DNA of 36,919 nucleotides from Flavobacteriaceae bacterium (GTDB lineage Bacteria; Bacteroidota; Bacteroidia; Flavobacteriales; Flavobacteriaceae): contig JAMJVX010000019.1 of NCBI GenBank assembly GCA_023558315.1, positions 1 to 36,919 of the forward strand. The letters run 5' to 3'. Position numbers and translations under genes: made by a program. The notes below the pieces were generated by a model. That model was not told the origin of the DNA, did not search any database, and was given only the letters and a program-made list of their open reading frames with translations. Positions 1-8,852 of this stretch are shown here, one piece after another (positions within the stretch are counted from its first letter, which is position 1; each line of letters begins with the position of its first letter).

Positions 1-1957
1 TGTAGAAAAAGACGTTACCTTTGAAATAGGATTGACACCAAATAGAGCGGATGCGATGAGTCATTGGGGTGTAGCAAGAGACTTAGTGGCAAAGTTAAAT
101 TTAGAGGATGAAAAACAAAATAAAATAAGACTACCAAAAGTTGATGACCTAAAGGTAGTTAAAGAATCTATTTCTACAAAAGTAGAAGTATTAGTTACAG
201 AAAAATGTCCAAAGTATTTAGGTTTAAATATAGAAGGAGTTAAGGTGGGAGAATCACCTATATGGCTAAAAAATAGATTGCAAGCAATAGGGGTTAATTC
301 TATAAATAATATCGTTGATGCAACAAATTATGTACTTCATGAATTGGGACACCCTCTTCACGCTTTTGATTTAGATAAAATAAAACAGCACATTAAAGTT
401 AGGACTTTACCAGAAGGGACTAAATTTACTACATTAGATGGAAATGAAATAACCTTAAGCAAAGAAGATTTAGTAATTTGTGATGACAAAAAACCATTAT
501 GTTTAGCGGGTGTATATGGAGGGTTAGATTCAGGAGTTAGTAATACAACTAAAGCAATATTTTTAGAAAGTGCCTATTTTAATCCTTCGTCCATTAGAAA
601 AACAGCTAAAAGACATGCAATGAATACTGACGCCTCTTTTAGATATGAAAGAGGGATAGACCCTGAAATAACTGAGTTTGCATTGAAACGAGCAGCATTG
701 ATAATTACTGAAGTGGCTGGAGGTAAAATAACAGGAGAAATTTCAAAATTTGATATATTATCAAAAAATACTCCTAAAACAATTACCCTAAATTTTGATT
801 ACATAAATAAAATTATAGGACAAGAAATACCTCAATTAATTATTTCAAAAATTTTAAACTCATTAGATTTTAAAATAGAGAAACAGTCAGACAAAACAAT
901 ATCTGTTATTGTTCCAAAATACAGGGTTGATGTTACAAGACCCGCTGATGTTGTAGAGGAAATATTGAGAATATATGGATATAATAATATCAAAAATGCT
1001 TCAAATTTTATTCTTTCTGAGTTTATTTATAATGCTGATATTTCAGAAAAATTCACTAATCGAATATCTGATTATTTAGTAAATAATGGTTTTTATGAAG
1101 TAATGAATAATTCAATAACAACGCCTGAATATCATGATAGTATACAAGAGTTAAAAGATATAAAAGGTGTTTCTATAGTAAATCCATTAGGTAGAGAATT
1201 ATCACAGATGAGATCAAATTTATTGTTTCAAAATCTAGAAGTTGTTTCATATAATCTCAATCGTCAACAAAAGAATATCAAAATATTTGAAATAGGGAAA
1301 ACCTATAATAAATTAAATACAGGTAGTTATTCTGAGTCTAAAAATTTATCTATACTAATTGTAGGCAACCAGTTTGAAGAAAATTGGAACACTGTCCAAA
1401 AAAATGCTGACTTTTTTTACCTTAAAGGAATAGTTTATAGTATTCTAAATAATTTTAATTTAAAAGATTTCAAGGAAGATATAATAGAAGAAAGTGGAAT
1501 AGAAAAAGGAATAAAACTTTCTGTCAATGAAAATGAATTAGTAAAATATGGAAAATTAAGTTCAAATATAACAGAAAAGTTTAACATTGAACAGGAGGTT
1601 TATTACGCTGAATTTTATTGGGAAAATATTTTAGAAGGCTACAATGAGAAAAAATTAATTTTCAAAGAGTTGCCAAAATATCCAGGTTCTCGCAGAGACT
1701 TTTCTTTGTTAGTAGATAATTCAATAACATATAATCAAATAAAAAAACTTGCATTTAAAGTTGAAAAAAATATATTAAAAAATATAAATTTATTTGATGT
1801 ATATGAAGGGAAAAATCTTGAGTCAGGAAAAAAATCTTATGGAGTTAGTTTTTATTTTTTAGATGAAAAGAAAACACTTACAGATAAATATGTAGATAAG
1901 GTAATGGAGAAACTTAAAACTATATTTGAAAAAGAATTAAACGCTCAACTAAGATAA
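1..1957 (+). CDS. pheT: Phenylalanine-tRNA ligase beta subunit, 5' truncated by window edge
   Basis: This is the beta chain of the alpha2-beta2 enzyme that charges tRNA-Phe in the cytoplasm. The reading frame is open from base 2, so the gene begins outside the window and about 650 codons remain of a family length near 800. The missing part would be the N-terminal tRNA-binding (EMAP-like) region. Visible in order are the motif LTPNRADAMSHWGVARDL, a B3/4 editing domain (ELGHPLHAFDLDKI), a B5 domain (ending in PKYRVDVTRPADVVEEILR), the catalytic-like core, and a C-terminal ferredoxin-fold anticodon-binding domain starting near ELPKYPGSRRDFSLLVD. The TTG at base 32 is an internal Leu codon, not a start. 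The glycosyltransferase gene follows after 9 bases, so the two are probably cotranscribed. Confidence 0.96.
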   Translation, partial: VEKDVTFEIGLTPNRADAMSHWGVARDLVAKLNLEDEKQNKIRLPKVDDLKVVKESISTKVEVLVTEKCPKYLGLNIEGVKVGESPIWLKNRLQAIGVNSINNIVDATNYVLHELGHPLHAFDLDKIKQHIKVRTLPEGTKFTTLDGNEITLSKEDLVICDDKKPLCLAGVYGGLDSGVSNTTKAIFLESAYFNPSSIRKTAKRHAMNTDASFRYERGIDPEITEFALKRAALIITEVAGGKITGEISKFDILSKNTPKTITLNFDYINKIIGQEIPQLIISKILNSLDFKIEKQSDKTISVIVPKYRVDVTRPADVVEEILRIYGYNNIKNASNFILSEFIYNADISEKFTNRISDYLVNNGFYEVMNNSITTPEYHDSIQELKDIKGVSIVNPLGRELSQMRSNLLFQNLEVVSYNLNRQQKNIKIFEIGKTYNKLNTGSYSESKNLSILIVGNQFEENWNTVQKNADFFYLKGIVYSILNNFNLKDFKEDIIEESGIEKGIKLSVNENELVKYGKLSSNITEKFNIEQEVYYAEFYWENILEGYNEKKLIFKELPKYPGSRRDFSLLVDNSITYNQIKKLAFKVEKNILKNINLFDVYEGKNLESGKKSYGVSFYFLDEKKTLTDKYVDKVMEKLKTIFEKELNAQLR

Positions 1958-1966
1958 CCTAGTTTA

Positions 1967-2713
1967 ATGCTAAATAATATTAATCTACTTATTGTTATTC
2001 CATGTTTTAACGAAACCGATAGGATAGATGTCAATGAAATTAAAACTTTTTTAGAATCAAAAAAAAGGGTATCTATTTTATTTGTAAATGATGGCTCAAC
2101 AGATACGACTCTCTCACTATTGCATAATATTCAGAAAAATAACAATGACAATGTTGATGTTTTAGATTTAACAAAAAATGTTGGGAAAGCAGAAGCAGTA
2201 AGGCAAGGATTTTTATATGCAACTGAAAATTATGAATTTGATAAGATAGCCTATTTAGATGCAGATTTGGCAACTCCATTAGAAGAGTGTTACCGCATTT
2301 CTAAAAAAGTTAAGGATAATATTCTTTTTTGTTTTGGCTCTCGTATTCTAAAAATAGACACAACTATAAAAAGAAAATTTTATCGATTTTTAATTGGACG
2401 AATTATTGCTACAGTTATATCTTTTATTTTAAAAGCACCCGTATATGACACCCAGTGCGGATGTAAGATATTTAGTAAAAAGAACATATTAGAATTATTT
2501 GTAAAGCCTTTTATCTCTAAATGGCTTTTTGATGTAGAGATTTTTTATAGATTTATATTGCTACATGGACGAGAGAATTTTCAAACTAAAATTCGAGAAA
2601 TACCTCTAAAAAAATGGGTAAATATAGGAGAATCAAAAGTTTCTATATTTTATTTTTTTAGACTATGGATTGATTTGTGGAAAATAAAAACCACCTATAG
2701 AAAAAAAGAATAA
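1967..2713 (+). CDS. Family 2 glycosyltransferase, dolichyl-phosphate glucose synthase-like
   Basis: A 248-residue GT-A-fold glycosyltransferase that probably moves a sugar from a nucleotide-sugar to a polyprenyl-phosphate or another membrane acceptor. Seen are the N-terminal LLIVIPCFNE, the nucleotide-binding NDGSTD (residues 41-46), a DAD metal-binding triplet (98-100), and APVYDTQCGCKIF. That last motif is shared with ALG5-like glucosyltransferases. A hydrophobic stretch near residues 140-155 may sit in the membrane; no transporter-like C-terminal membrane domain is present. The gene starts 9 bases after pheT. Its TAA stop directly abuts the stop of pdxA on the other strand. The acceptor and the sugar cannot be told from sequence. 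Confidence 0.85.
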   Translation: MLNNINLLIVIPCFNETDRIDVNEIKTFLESKKRVSILFVNDGSTDTTLSLLHNIQKNNNDNVDVLDLTKNVGKAEAVRQGFLYATENYEFDKIAYLDADLATPLEECYRISKKVKDNILFCFGSRILKIDTTIKRKFYRFLIGRIIATVISFILKAPVYDTQCGCKIFSKKNILELFVKPFISKWLFDVEIFYRFILLHGRENFQTKIREIPLKKWVNIGESKVSIFYFFRLWIDLWKIKTTYRKKE

Positions 2714-3763
2714 TTACTTATATAATTTTTCTTTTTCAATATTTTCTAATCTTTTCCTATTAATAAAAATATCTCTAGAGGTAAAAAGAGCTTCAATGAG
2801 TGAAGATTTATCGGCAATATTTTTACCTGCTATATCAAAGGCAGTTCCATGGTCTGGAGAAGTTCTAATTTTATTTAATCCTGCAGTAAAATTTACACCT
2901 TTACCAAAGACAATTGTTTTAAAAGGTACTAATCCTTGATCGTGATACATAGCCAACACAGCATCAAATTTATTAAAATGTTCTGAGCCAAAAAATCCAT
3001 CTGCTGAAAAAGGCCCCATAACAACAATACCTTTTTCTTTAAAGATTTTTCTTATACATGGACTAATAATTTTAATTTCCTCATTTCCAATACTGCCATT
3101 GTCTCCACTATGAGGGTTGAGGCCCAATACTGCAATTTTGGGCTTTATAATATTAAAATCTCGTATAAGGGAATCGTTTATTTGTACAATTTTATTCTCT
3201 AATAAAGAATCTGTAATATTCTTACTCACCTTTTCTATAGGAATATGCGCTGTCATCAATCCAATTTTTATAGTATCAGATACCATAAACATTAGTGAAT
3301 CTCCTTGAAGTTCTTTTTCTAAAAATTCAGTGTGTCCAGTATATGGAAATGATTCTGATAATGTATTTTCTTTGTTTATAGGTAGCGTTACTAAAGTATG
3401 TATCTCTCCACTTTTTAAAGCATTTGTAGCTTCTACTAATGATTTTATAGCGTATTCTCCAGCTTGCGTAGTTTTTTTACCAAACTCAATTTTAAAGGAT
3501 TGATTAGAAAATATATTTTTAATATTTACTTTATTTTCAACTAATCTTCCTTTACTATATTTCACAAATTCTGTTTCAAGATTAAATGTTTTTTTTTGAA
3601 ATTCTATAATATCTGTTGAACCAAAAAAAATTGGAGTAAAAAAATCAAATAATCTTTTGTCTTCAAAAGCTTTAAGAAGAGTTTCAATTCCTATTCCATT
3701 TGGGTCTCCCATAGAAATCCCCACCCGTATTTTTGTTGATTTAAGTTCCGTTTTTATTTTCAT
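2714..3763 (-). CDS. pdxA: 4-hydroxythreonine-4-phosphate dehydrogenase
   Basis: Oxidises 4-phosphohydroxy-L-threonine with NAD(P)+ in the DXP-dependent route to pyridoxal phosphate. The 349 residues match the family length. Visible motifs are VGISMGDPNGIGIE at the N-terminus, GHTEFLEK (142-150), and the three zinc-binding histidines in TAHIPIEKV (H173), GLNPHSGDNG (H218) and AMYHDQG (H274). The C-terminal TSPDHGTAFDIAG is also present. The gene stands alone on this strand: it converges on the glycosyltransferase with no spacer and diverges from ribE across 48 bases that carry -7 boxes for both genes. Its product would serve, among others, the PLP enzyme encoded at 34128-35276. Confidence 0.96.
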   Translation of the reverse strand: MKIKTELKSTKIRVGISMGDPNGIGIETLLKAFEDKRLFDFFTPIFFGSTDIIEFQKKTFNLETEFVKYSKGRLVENKVNIKNIFSNQSFKIEFGKKTTQAGEYAIKSLVEATNALKSGEIHTLVTLPINKENTLSESFPYTGHTEFLEKELQGDSLMFMVSDTIKIGLMTAHIPIEKVSKNITDSLLENKIVQINDSLIRDFNIIKPKIAVLGLNPHSGDNGSIGNEEIKIISPCIRKIFKEKGIVVMGPFSADGFFGSEHFNKFDAVLAMYHDQGLVPFKTIVFGKGVNFTAGLNKIRTSPDHGTAFDIAGKNIADKSSLIEALFTSRDIFINRKRLENIEKEKLYK

Positions 3764-3780
3764 ATATGTAAAAATAATTT

Positions 3781-3788
3781 TAGGTTTG
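3781..3788 (+). promoter_or_regulatory. Putative -7 box for ribE
   Basis: TAGGTTTG matches TAnnTTTG and lies 23 bases before the ribE ATG. A TTTT at 3757-3760, 20 bases upstream, is one base off the TTTG -33 element. The 48-base gap is too short to hold an FMN riboswitch. Confidence 0.5.
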
Positions 3789-3796
3789 CAAATGTA
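3789..3796 (-). promoter_or_regulatory. Putative -7 box for pdxA
   Basis: TACATTTG on the minus strand matches the Bacteroidota -7 consensus TAnnTTTG, 25 bases before the pdxA ATG. No TTTG -33 element is seen at the usual spacing. The box directly abuts the ribE -7 box on the other strand. Confidence 0.5.
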
Positions 3797-3811
3797 TCAT
3801 TAAAAATTGAA

Positions 3812-4399
3812 ATGTTTACAGGAATAATTGAAACCGTAGGTACGGTAAATAAGATTGAGAAGGAGAAGGATAATCTGCATATTACACTAGAAAGTAAAAT
3901 CACATCAGATTTAAAAATTGACCAAAGTGTATCTCATAATGGGGTTTGTCTCACCGTAATTGATATAAATAATAACTACTATACAGTTACTGCGATTAAA
4001 GAAACATTGAATAAAACAAATTTAAAATACTTACAGGTAGGCGATAAAGTTAATCTTGAACGCGCTATGTTATTAAGTCAACGCCTAGATGGGCACTTAG
4101 TACAAGGGCATATTGATGAAATTGGGACATGTATAGAGATTTCAGAAAATAATGGCAGTTGGATATTTACATTCAAATATGATAAAAATAGCAATAATAT
4201 AATTATAGAAAAAGGTTCAATTACAGTAAATGGAGTGAGTTTGACAGCCTTTCAAATTGAAGAAAATACATTTTCTGTAGCGATAATTCCATACACATAT
4301 CAACACACTAATTTTAATCAACTGAAATTAAATCAAATCGTTAACTTAGAATTTGATGTTATAGGAAAATATATACAAAGGTTACAAAAATTAGAATAA
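3812..4399 (+). CDS. ribE: Riboflavin synthase, alpha chain
   Basis: Dismutates two 6,7-dimethyl-8-ribityllumazine molecules to riboflavin and a pyrimidinedione, the last step of riboflavin synthesis. At 195 residues it has the usual length and the two tandem lumazine-binding barrels. The first begins MFTGIIETVGTV and carries SHNGVCLTV; the second begins near LDGHLVQGHIDEIGT and carries ITVNGVSLTAF. No other rib gene is in the window. A promoter-like TAGGTTTG lies just upstream. lspA follows after 52 bases on the same strand and has its own -7 box. Confidence 0.96.
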   Translation: MFTGIIETVGTVNKIEKEKDNLHITLESKITSDLKIDQSVSHNGVCLTVIDINNNYYTVTAIKETLNKTNLKYLQVGDKVNLERAMLLSQRLDGHLVQGHIDEIGTCIEISENNGSWIFTFKYDKNSNNIIIEKGSITVNGVSLTAFQIEENTFSVAIIPYTYQHTNFNQLKLNQIVNLEFDVIGKYIQRLQKLE

Positions 4400-4428
4400 T
4401 CAATATATCTTTAGCTATAAATAAATAT

Positions 4429-4436
4429 TATCTTTG
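4429..4436 (+). promoter_or_regulatory. Putative -7 box for lspA
   Basis: TATCTTTG matches TAnnTTTG exactly and ends 15 bases before the lspA ATG. No TTTG is visible at the -33 position, so lspA could also be read from the ribE promoter. Confidence 0.45.
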
Positions 4437-4451
4437 TCCCACTAAAATTTT

Positions 4452-5093
4452 ATGAAAAATAAAAAGCAATATATCATCACTTTTGTTATTGTATTTTCAG
4501 TGATAATCATAGATCAATGGAGTAAGATTTACATTAAGTTAAATTACCCTTTAAGCAGGTACACATTAGACCCCATTCTTGATTGGACACTTTTAAAAAT
4601 ATTATTTGTTGAAAACAAAGGAATGGCTATGGGTATAAGTTTTACAGACTTATTTCCTTTTTTATCTGAAAATATAGCAAAACTATTCCTTACTGCATTT
4701 AGAACATGTATAATTTTAGGGATAGTATACTGGATTGCTATTTCGTTACAAAAAAAACAAACTAAAATATTTACCTATTCAATGTCATTTATTTTAGGAG
4801 GTGCAATTGGAAACCTTTTAGATTCTGTCTTCTATGGTGTGCTGTTTTCAGACAGTTATGGGAGAGTAGCGGAGTTTTTACCCCATGGAGGAGGATATGC
4901 TCCATTGTTTCATGGACATGTTGTTGATATGATTCAGATTCCATTAGCGCATTGGTTTTGGCCAAAATGGCTTCCACTATTTGGAGGTACAGAATTTAAT
5001 TTTTTTTATTACGTTTTTAATGTGGCAGATGCTGCGGTAAGTACTGGGGCTTTAATATGGTTATTTTTTGGAAACAAAAAATTTAAATATTAA
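4452..5093 (+). CDS. lspA: Lipoprotein signal peptidase (signal peptidase II)
   Basis: An inner-membrane aspartyl protease that cuts the signal peptide from prolipoproteins before the lipidated cysteine. The 213 residues include four membrane segments (about 7-21, 76-98, 107-124 and 183-207), longer than the proteobacterial protein because of a loop typical of Bacteroidota (130-180). The catalytic Asp pair is D159 in GHVVDMI and D193 in FNVADAAVS; GNLLD at 120-124 is the other conserved motif. GldK, encoded at 23068-24426, has a lipobox and is a likely client. The gene ends 6 bases from the convergent folate gene. Confidence 0.95.
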   Translation: MKNKKQYIITFVIVFSVIIIDQWSKIYIKLNYPLSRYTLDPILDWTLLKILFVENKGMAMGISFTDLFPFLSENIAKLFLTAFRTCIILGIVYWIAISLQKKQTKIFTYSMSFILGGAIGNLLDSVFYGVLFSDSYGRVAEFLPHGGGYAPLFHGHVVDMIQIPLAHWFWPKWLPLFGGTEFNFFYYVFNVADAAVSTGALIWLFFGNKKFKY

Positions 5094-5099
5094 GAGTTT

Positions 5100-5672
5100 T
5101 TATATTCTAAAATCATATACTTTTTTAGGCGTTACACATAAATCAAGGGGAATATCAGTATTTTTCCTATCTATTATTTCATTTATAGATTCAAAAAAAG
5201 AAAGTCCTATTTTAAGGCAATCAGGCCTACATTGTGCTAAAAACTTATCGTAAAATCCTTTTCCATAACCCACTCTAAATCCTTTATTGTCAAAGATTAA
5301 AAGCGGTACAAATACTAAATCTAATAATTGTAAGTTTTCTAATGGAGTACTTTCCAAAGGTTCTGGAATACCCCATTTGTTTATTTCAATTTTTGTGTTT
5401 TTTGTTAACAAGTAATGCTCAAGGGAAAGTGTTTTAAAATGAGTACGACTAGCCACAACATTTTTTCTGATTTCAAATAATTTATTTGTTATAGAATAAG
5501 TATTTATTTCATTGAATTTATTTATTGGCAAGAAAATATGATAATATTCTTTATTCCAAATATCCAAAGTAAATAGTTGAGTGATTATTTCTTTATTTAA
5601 AGTGTCTTTTAAAGAAGCACTCATAGAGACTCTTTTTCCTTTGTAAATTTCTCTTAATTCTTCTTTTGTCAT
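5100..5672 (-). CDS. fthC: 5-formyltetrahydrofolate cyclo-ligase
   Basis: Converts 5-formyl-THF to 5,10-methenyl-THF using ATP, recovering a dead-end folate. The 190 residues are normal for the family. The C-terminal signature FRVGYGKGFYDKFLAQ is clear, with DLVFVPLLIFDNKGFRVG before it and an N-terminal basic K/R-rich helix. The ATG overlaps the TGA stop of the TonB-dependent receptor gene as ATGA, so it is probably translated by coupling and is the last gene of the recO operon. Confidence 0.93.
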   Translation of the reverse strand: MTKEELREIYKGKRVSMSASLKDTLNKEIITQLFTLDIWNKEYYHIFLPINKFNEINTYSITNKLFEIRKNVVASRTHFKTLSLEHYLLTKNTKIEINKWGIPEPLESTPLENLQLLDLVFVPLLIFDNKGFRVGYGKGFYDKFLAQCRPDCLKIGLSFFESINEIIDRKNTDIPLDLCVTPKKVYDFRI

Positions 5673-8155
5673 TTCTTAAAATTAATTCCAATGTTTATAC
5701 TTCTACCAGTACCAAAAATTCCAGAGGCAAAGGGCTTATAATGAATGTCAAATATATTCTCAATATTACAAGTAAGTAAAATACTTTTTTTGAAAGTGTA
5801 ATTAAAATTAAAATTTAAAATCCCCCATGCGGGCGTTCCTGAATATTTAAGTGTGTCATCAGTGCCATTAGTATTAATAATAGGGGTTTCTTGTAATCTA
5901 TCTTCACCAGTCCAACTATAATCAATTGCATTTTTATTAGAGTTGAATATATAAGAAATATTTGACCATAATTTTTCCTTTTTATAGGTTAATGAGATAC
6001 TTCCAAAATAGGGTAAAATAGAAGGCAAAGGACCATAAGTTACATCTTTCATGGCTTCAGTAAAAGTGTATTCTCCTGTTAGAGATAAATAAGGATTTAT
6101 ATTTAAAGTTCCATTCAATGAACCACCCCATATTTCTCCTTTATTACTATTAATATTTGCTTGGGTTAATAATTCTTCCCCACTAAATAAAATAGTGTTT
6201 GTGTCCTCTGTTGTTGTATCGTTCAAAATTTGATAAGGGGCACGTCTAATATAGTCGTGAATTGTTGTTAAAAACCCTCTAATTGAAAGAGTATATTTTT
6301 TAGGATAAAAATAAGAAATGCCAATATCTTGATTAAATGTGTATTCTGGTTTTAGAGTTGGATTGGGCACTATGAGTAGCCCGTTATTTTCTCTAATTTT
6401 CCCTAAATCATCAATATTGGGATTTCTAAAACCAGTAGCAAATAAATAATTTATTTTTATTTTCTTAGAAGGATTATATGCTATCCCTAAAGTTCCATTT
6501 ACAGCTTGATTTGAGGTGTTAACTGAAGATAAATTTGCATTAATTAAAGCTTTTTCTACCCAACTTGCTTTTGTTTGAATAGCAGTATATCTCAATCCAG
6601 TAGTTAAGAACATAGTGGGAATAATATTCCAGTTCAAGTTGCTATAAAAGGCTAAAGAACTATAATTACTTCCACCACTAGGGTATCTTGTAGGAAGTGA
6701 AGTATTTCCAGAAAGAGAAACGACGGTATTGTTTTCAGTTACAATGTCAGAAGCATATGCGTTGGAAACTACATTATTATGCGTTACTTCAAACCCATAG
6801 AAAAATACTTTGTTTTGAAAATAAGTTTCAAAATCTCCGTTCAAACTAAATACTTCTACATTTTCTAATAGAAACTCTTTGGTTAGGCTTCCAAATTTTC
6901 TAGAAATACGAGATTCCTCAATATTTTGATATGCACCAATTAAGGTCATTTTTTTTAACCATTTTGTTTCAAAAGGAAACTCAACTTTTGGAGACAAAAA
7001 GATTCTTTTTTGAGGACCGTAGTACCATTCTGCAAAACGCAAGTTTCCATTTATTCGCTCGTTTAATCTATCAAATCTTGGGATGTTAGAAGAAGTAGAT
7101 GTTTGAAAATTTACCGTTAATCGCCCTGTTTTGTTGATAGGAAAAAGAAATTTTTGTAAAAAATCCCATTGGGTGTACCCCGTGTTTTTTTGAACAGCTG
7201 GAGTAGGATTTATACTTGTAGTTTCATAATATTTCTCAGGGGTATTTTTTGAATACTCAAGGAAGTTTCCCCAATCCTTATAACCATGATTTTTGTTTTG
7301 TCCCGTAACAATATCTCCAAAATTAGAATAACTCAAACTCGTATAACTCCCTATTTTTTTTGAATTAATTGTTGATTCTATATGTTCTATAAAAGCATTA
7401 TTTCCACTGTTAAATTGAGAGGAAAGGAGATAATTTACTTTTGTCTTTTTACTTAGGGTTGGTTTTTTGGTGTAGTAATGAATAACTCCTCCTAAAGCAT
7501 CTGAACCATAGGCTACAGAGGATGAGCCAAAAATAACTTCTGTTTTTTCTATGCTTTGAGGGTCAATAGTTATGGCGTTTTGCAAATGCCCAGACCTATA
7601 GATAGCATTATTCATCCGAACCCCATCCACGACTAACAATATTCTATTTGCCTCAAAACCTCTTAAAACAGGACTTCCGCCTCCTCCCTGTGACTTTTGT
7701 AACCGTACACCAGGGGCTATTTCCAATAAATCGGCACCTGTTTTAGGAGAAAAATTTTGGATAGATTCTACATTTACTACACTTACTTTTTCTGCGATGG
7801 AACGAATCGTTGATTTTGAGCGAGATACGGAAAGAATCACTTCATCAAGTGCATCTTTTTTTTGTGTTAATAGTATCGAGGATTTGTCTTTAATCTGCTC
7901 TTTTAAAAAGGTCTTGTCAGTATATCCTAGCAATGAAAAAATAATAGTATCAGAATTTTTAAAATTATTGAGGTAAAAAAAGCCATCCCTATTTATTTGT
8001 GCATAGGTAGTTTTTGTGGTATTATAAATAACAACTTCATTTAACGATTCTTGAGTAAGCGAATCTACGACTTCTATTTTTTGTCCATAACTAAAATGAA
8101 GCATATTGATATAAAACAAAAAACATAAAAGAATTTTAAGTGTCAAAGACTTCAT
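5669..8155 (-). CDS. TonB-dependent outer-membrane receptor
   Basis: An 828-residue outer-membrane active transporter driven by TonB-ExbBD. It has a signal peptide (to about residue 24, ending FSYGQ), a carboxypeptidase-regulatory-like beta domain (about 25-100, with GYTDKTF), a plug (about 105-230, with APGVRLQKSQGGGGSPVLRG and YGSDALGGVIHYYTKKP), and a beta barrel ending in NIGINFKK. The plug resembles haem and iron-chelate receptors (FepA/BtuB/haemoglobin-receptor group), but the ligand cannot be assigned. No SusD partner follows, which argues against a glycan system. The start overlaps the end of recO by 20 bases and the stop overlaps the next start, so it is embedded in a housekeeping operon. 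Confidence 0.93.
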   Translation of the reverse strand: MKSLTLKILLCFLFYINMLHFSYGQKIEVVDSLTQESLNEVVIYNTTKTTYAQINRDGFFYLNNFKNSDTIIFSLLGYTDKTFLKEQIKDKSSILLTQKKDALDEVILSVSRSKSTIRSIAEKVSVVNVESIQNFSPKTGADLLEIAPGVRLQKSQGGGGSPVLRGFEANRILLVVDGVRMNNAIYRSGHLQNAITIDPQSIEKTEVIFGSSSVAYGSDALGGVIHYYTKKPTLSKKTKVNYLLSSQFNSGNNAFIEHIESTINSKKIGSYTSLSYSNFGDIVTGQNKNHGYKDWGNFLEYSKNTPEKYYETTSINPTPAVQKNTGYTQWDFLQKFLFPINKTGRLTVNFQTSTSSNIPRFDRLNERINGNLRFAEWYYGPQKRIFLSPKVEFPFETKWLKKMTLIGAYQNIEESRISRKFGSLTKEFLLENVEVFSLNGDFETYFQNKVFFYGFEVTHNNVVSNAYASDIVTENNTVVSLSGNTSLPTRYPSGGSNYSSLAFYSNLNWNIIPTMFLTTGLRYTAIQTKASWVEKALINANLSSVNTSNQAVNGTLGIAYNPSKKIKINYLFATGFRNPNIDDLGKIRENNGLLIVPNPTLKPEYTFNQDIGISYFYPKKYTLSIRGFLTTIHDYIRRAPYQILNDTTTEDTNTILFSGEELLTQANINSNKGEIWGGSLNGTLNINPYLSLTGEYTFTEAMKDVTYGPLPSILPYFGSISLTYKKEKLWSNISYIFNSNKNAIDYSWTGEDRLQETPIINTNGTDDTLKYSGTPAWGILNFNFNYTFKKSILLTCNIENIFDIHYKPFASGIFGTGRSINIGINFKK

Positions 8156-8852
8156 ACAAAATGTCTAAGGATTTAATATTAAAAGAAAAATTAAGATGAA
8201 GTTCCAAATATACTATTAAGGATTTTAATAAGGCTCTTTTATTGTTTTTTGTAGCGAAGGACAAATGAATATTTTCTGAATATTCTTTATTAAGTAGCTC
8301 TTTAAAAAGAGATAAAAGTTCTTTTGATAGATAATTTTTGGTAGGTGTTATTTGACAAAAAGTACCGTTTTCTAAACTGAAATAGGTGAAATGGCTATTG
8401 TCAGTATTTGGAGCAAACCCTAGATAGGAGGAGAGTTTAAGAAGAAAAATATATATAAAATTAGTTATTTCGTCATGAGTGTCAACCCATAATAAACTTT
8501 GTTTTAGGAATGAAAATAAGGAGGGGTTTGGCGCATCTTTTTGTAGGCAATTTTGTAATATCTCTGCGATAAAAAAGCATAGGGAATTTTTTTTTATATT
8601 TCCAATAAAACTTTGATACACGTGAACAAATCTAACTTCTTTAATATAATTGAGTTCTTTTAACTTTGAAGCACTGACTATTTCTAATTGGTTTAGAGGT
8701 TGAAAAAGCGTGTGTTGCTCTTTTTTTCTTTTAGAGTAAAACCCTTTTATGATGTAGGATTGCAAGCCAAATTCTAGCGTATAACATTTGACAATCAAAT
8801 CGTAGTCGCTATACTTAAATGAGCGAATGACAAGGGCTTCTGTTTTTAGCAC
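8136..8852 (-). CDS. recO: DNA repair protein RecO
   Basis: A 238-residue RecO that anneals single strands and loads RecA with RecR in gap repair. The N-terminal OB-fold segment (LKTEALVIRSFKYSDYDLIV, 2-21) is typical of the Bacteroidota form; the helical C-terminal domain follows, and no zinc-binding cysteine cluster is evident. The start is GTG: an in-frame TAA lies five codons upstream and the family begins two or three residues before KTxALV, so no ATG fits. It heads the operon recO, TonB receptor, folate cyclo-ligase. A TATTTTTG box lies 21 bases upstream. Confidence 0.9.
   Translation of the reverse strand: MLKTEALVIRSFKYSDYDLIVKCYTLEFGLQSYIIKGFYSKRKKEQHTLFQPLNQLEIVSASKLKELNYIKEVRFVHVYQSFIGNIKKNSLCFFIAEILQNCLQKDAPNPSLFSFLKQSLLWVDTHDEITNFIYIFLLKLSSYLGFAPNTDNSHFTYFSLENGTFCQITPTKNYLSKELLSLFKELLNKEYSENIHLSFATKNNKRALLKSLIVYLELHLNFSFNIKSLDILYEVFDT

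Noticed and set aside
32-34. TTG as start codon of pheT
   Set aside because: It is the Leu of the conserved LTPNRAD motif inside the gene; the frame is open to base 2.
2711-2730. Short AATTA/TAATT stem followed by T-rich sequence after the glycosyltransferase
   Set aside because: Only 5 A/T pairs; such stems are frequent by chance at this composition.
3764-3811. FMN riboswitch before ribE
   Set aside because: The gap is 48 bases, far shorter than the roughly 140-base RFN element, and it is taken up by promoter boxes.
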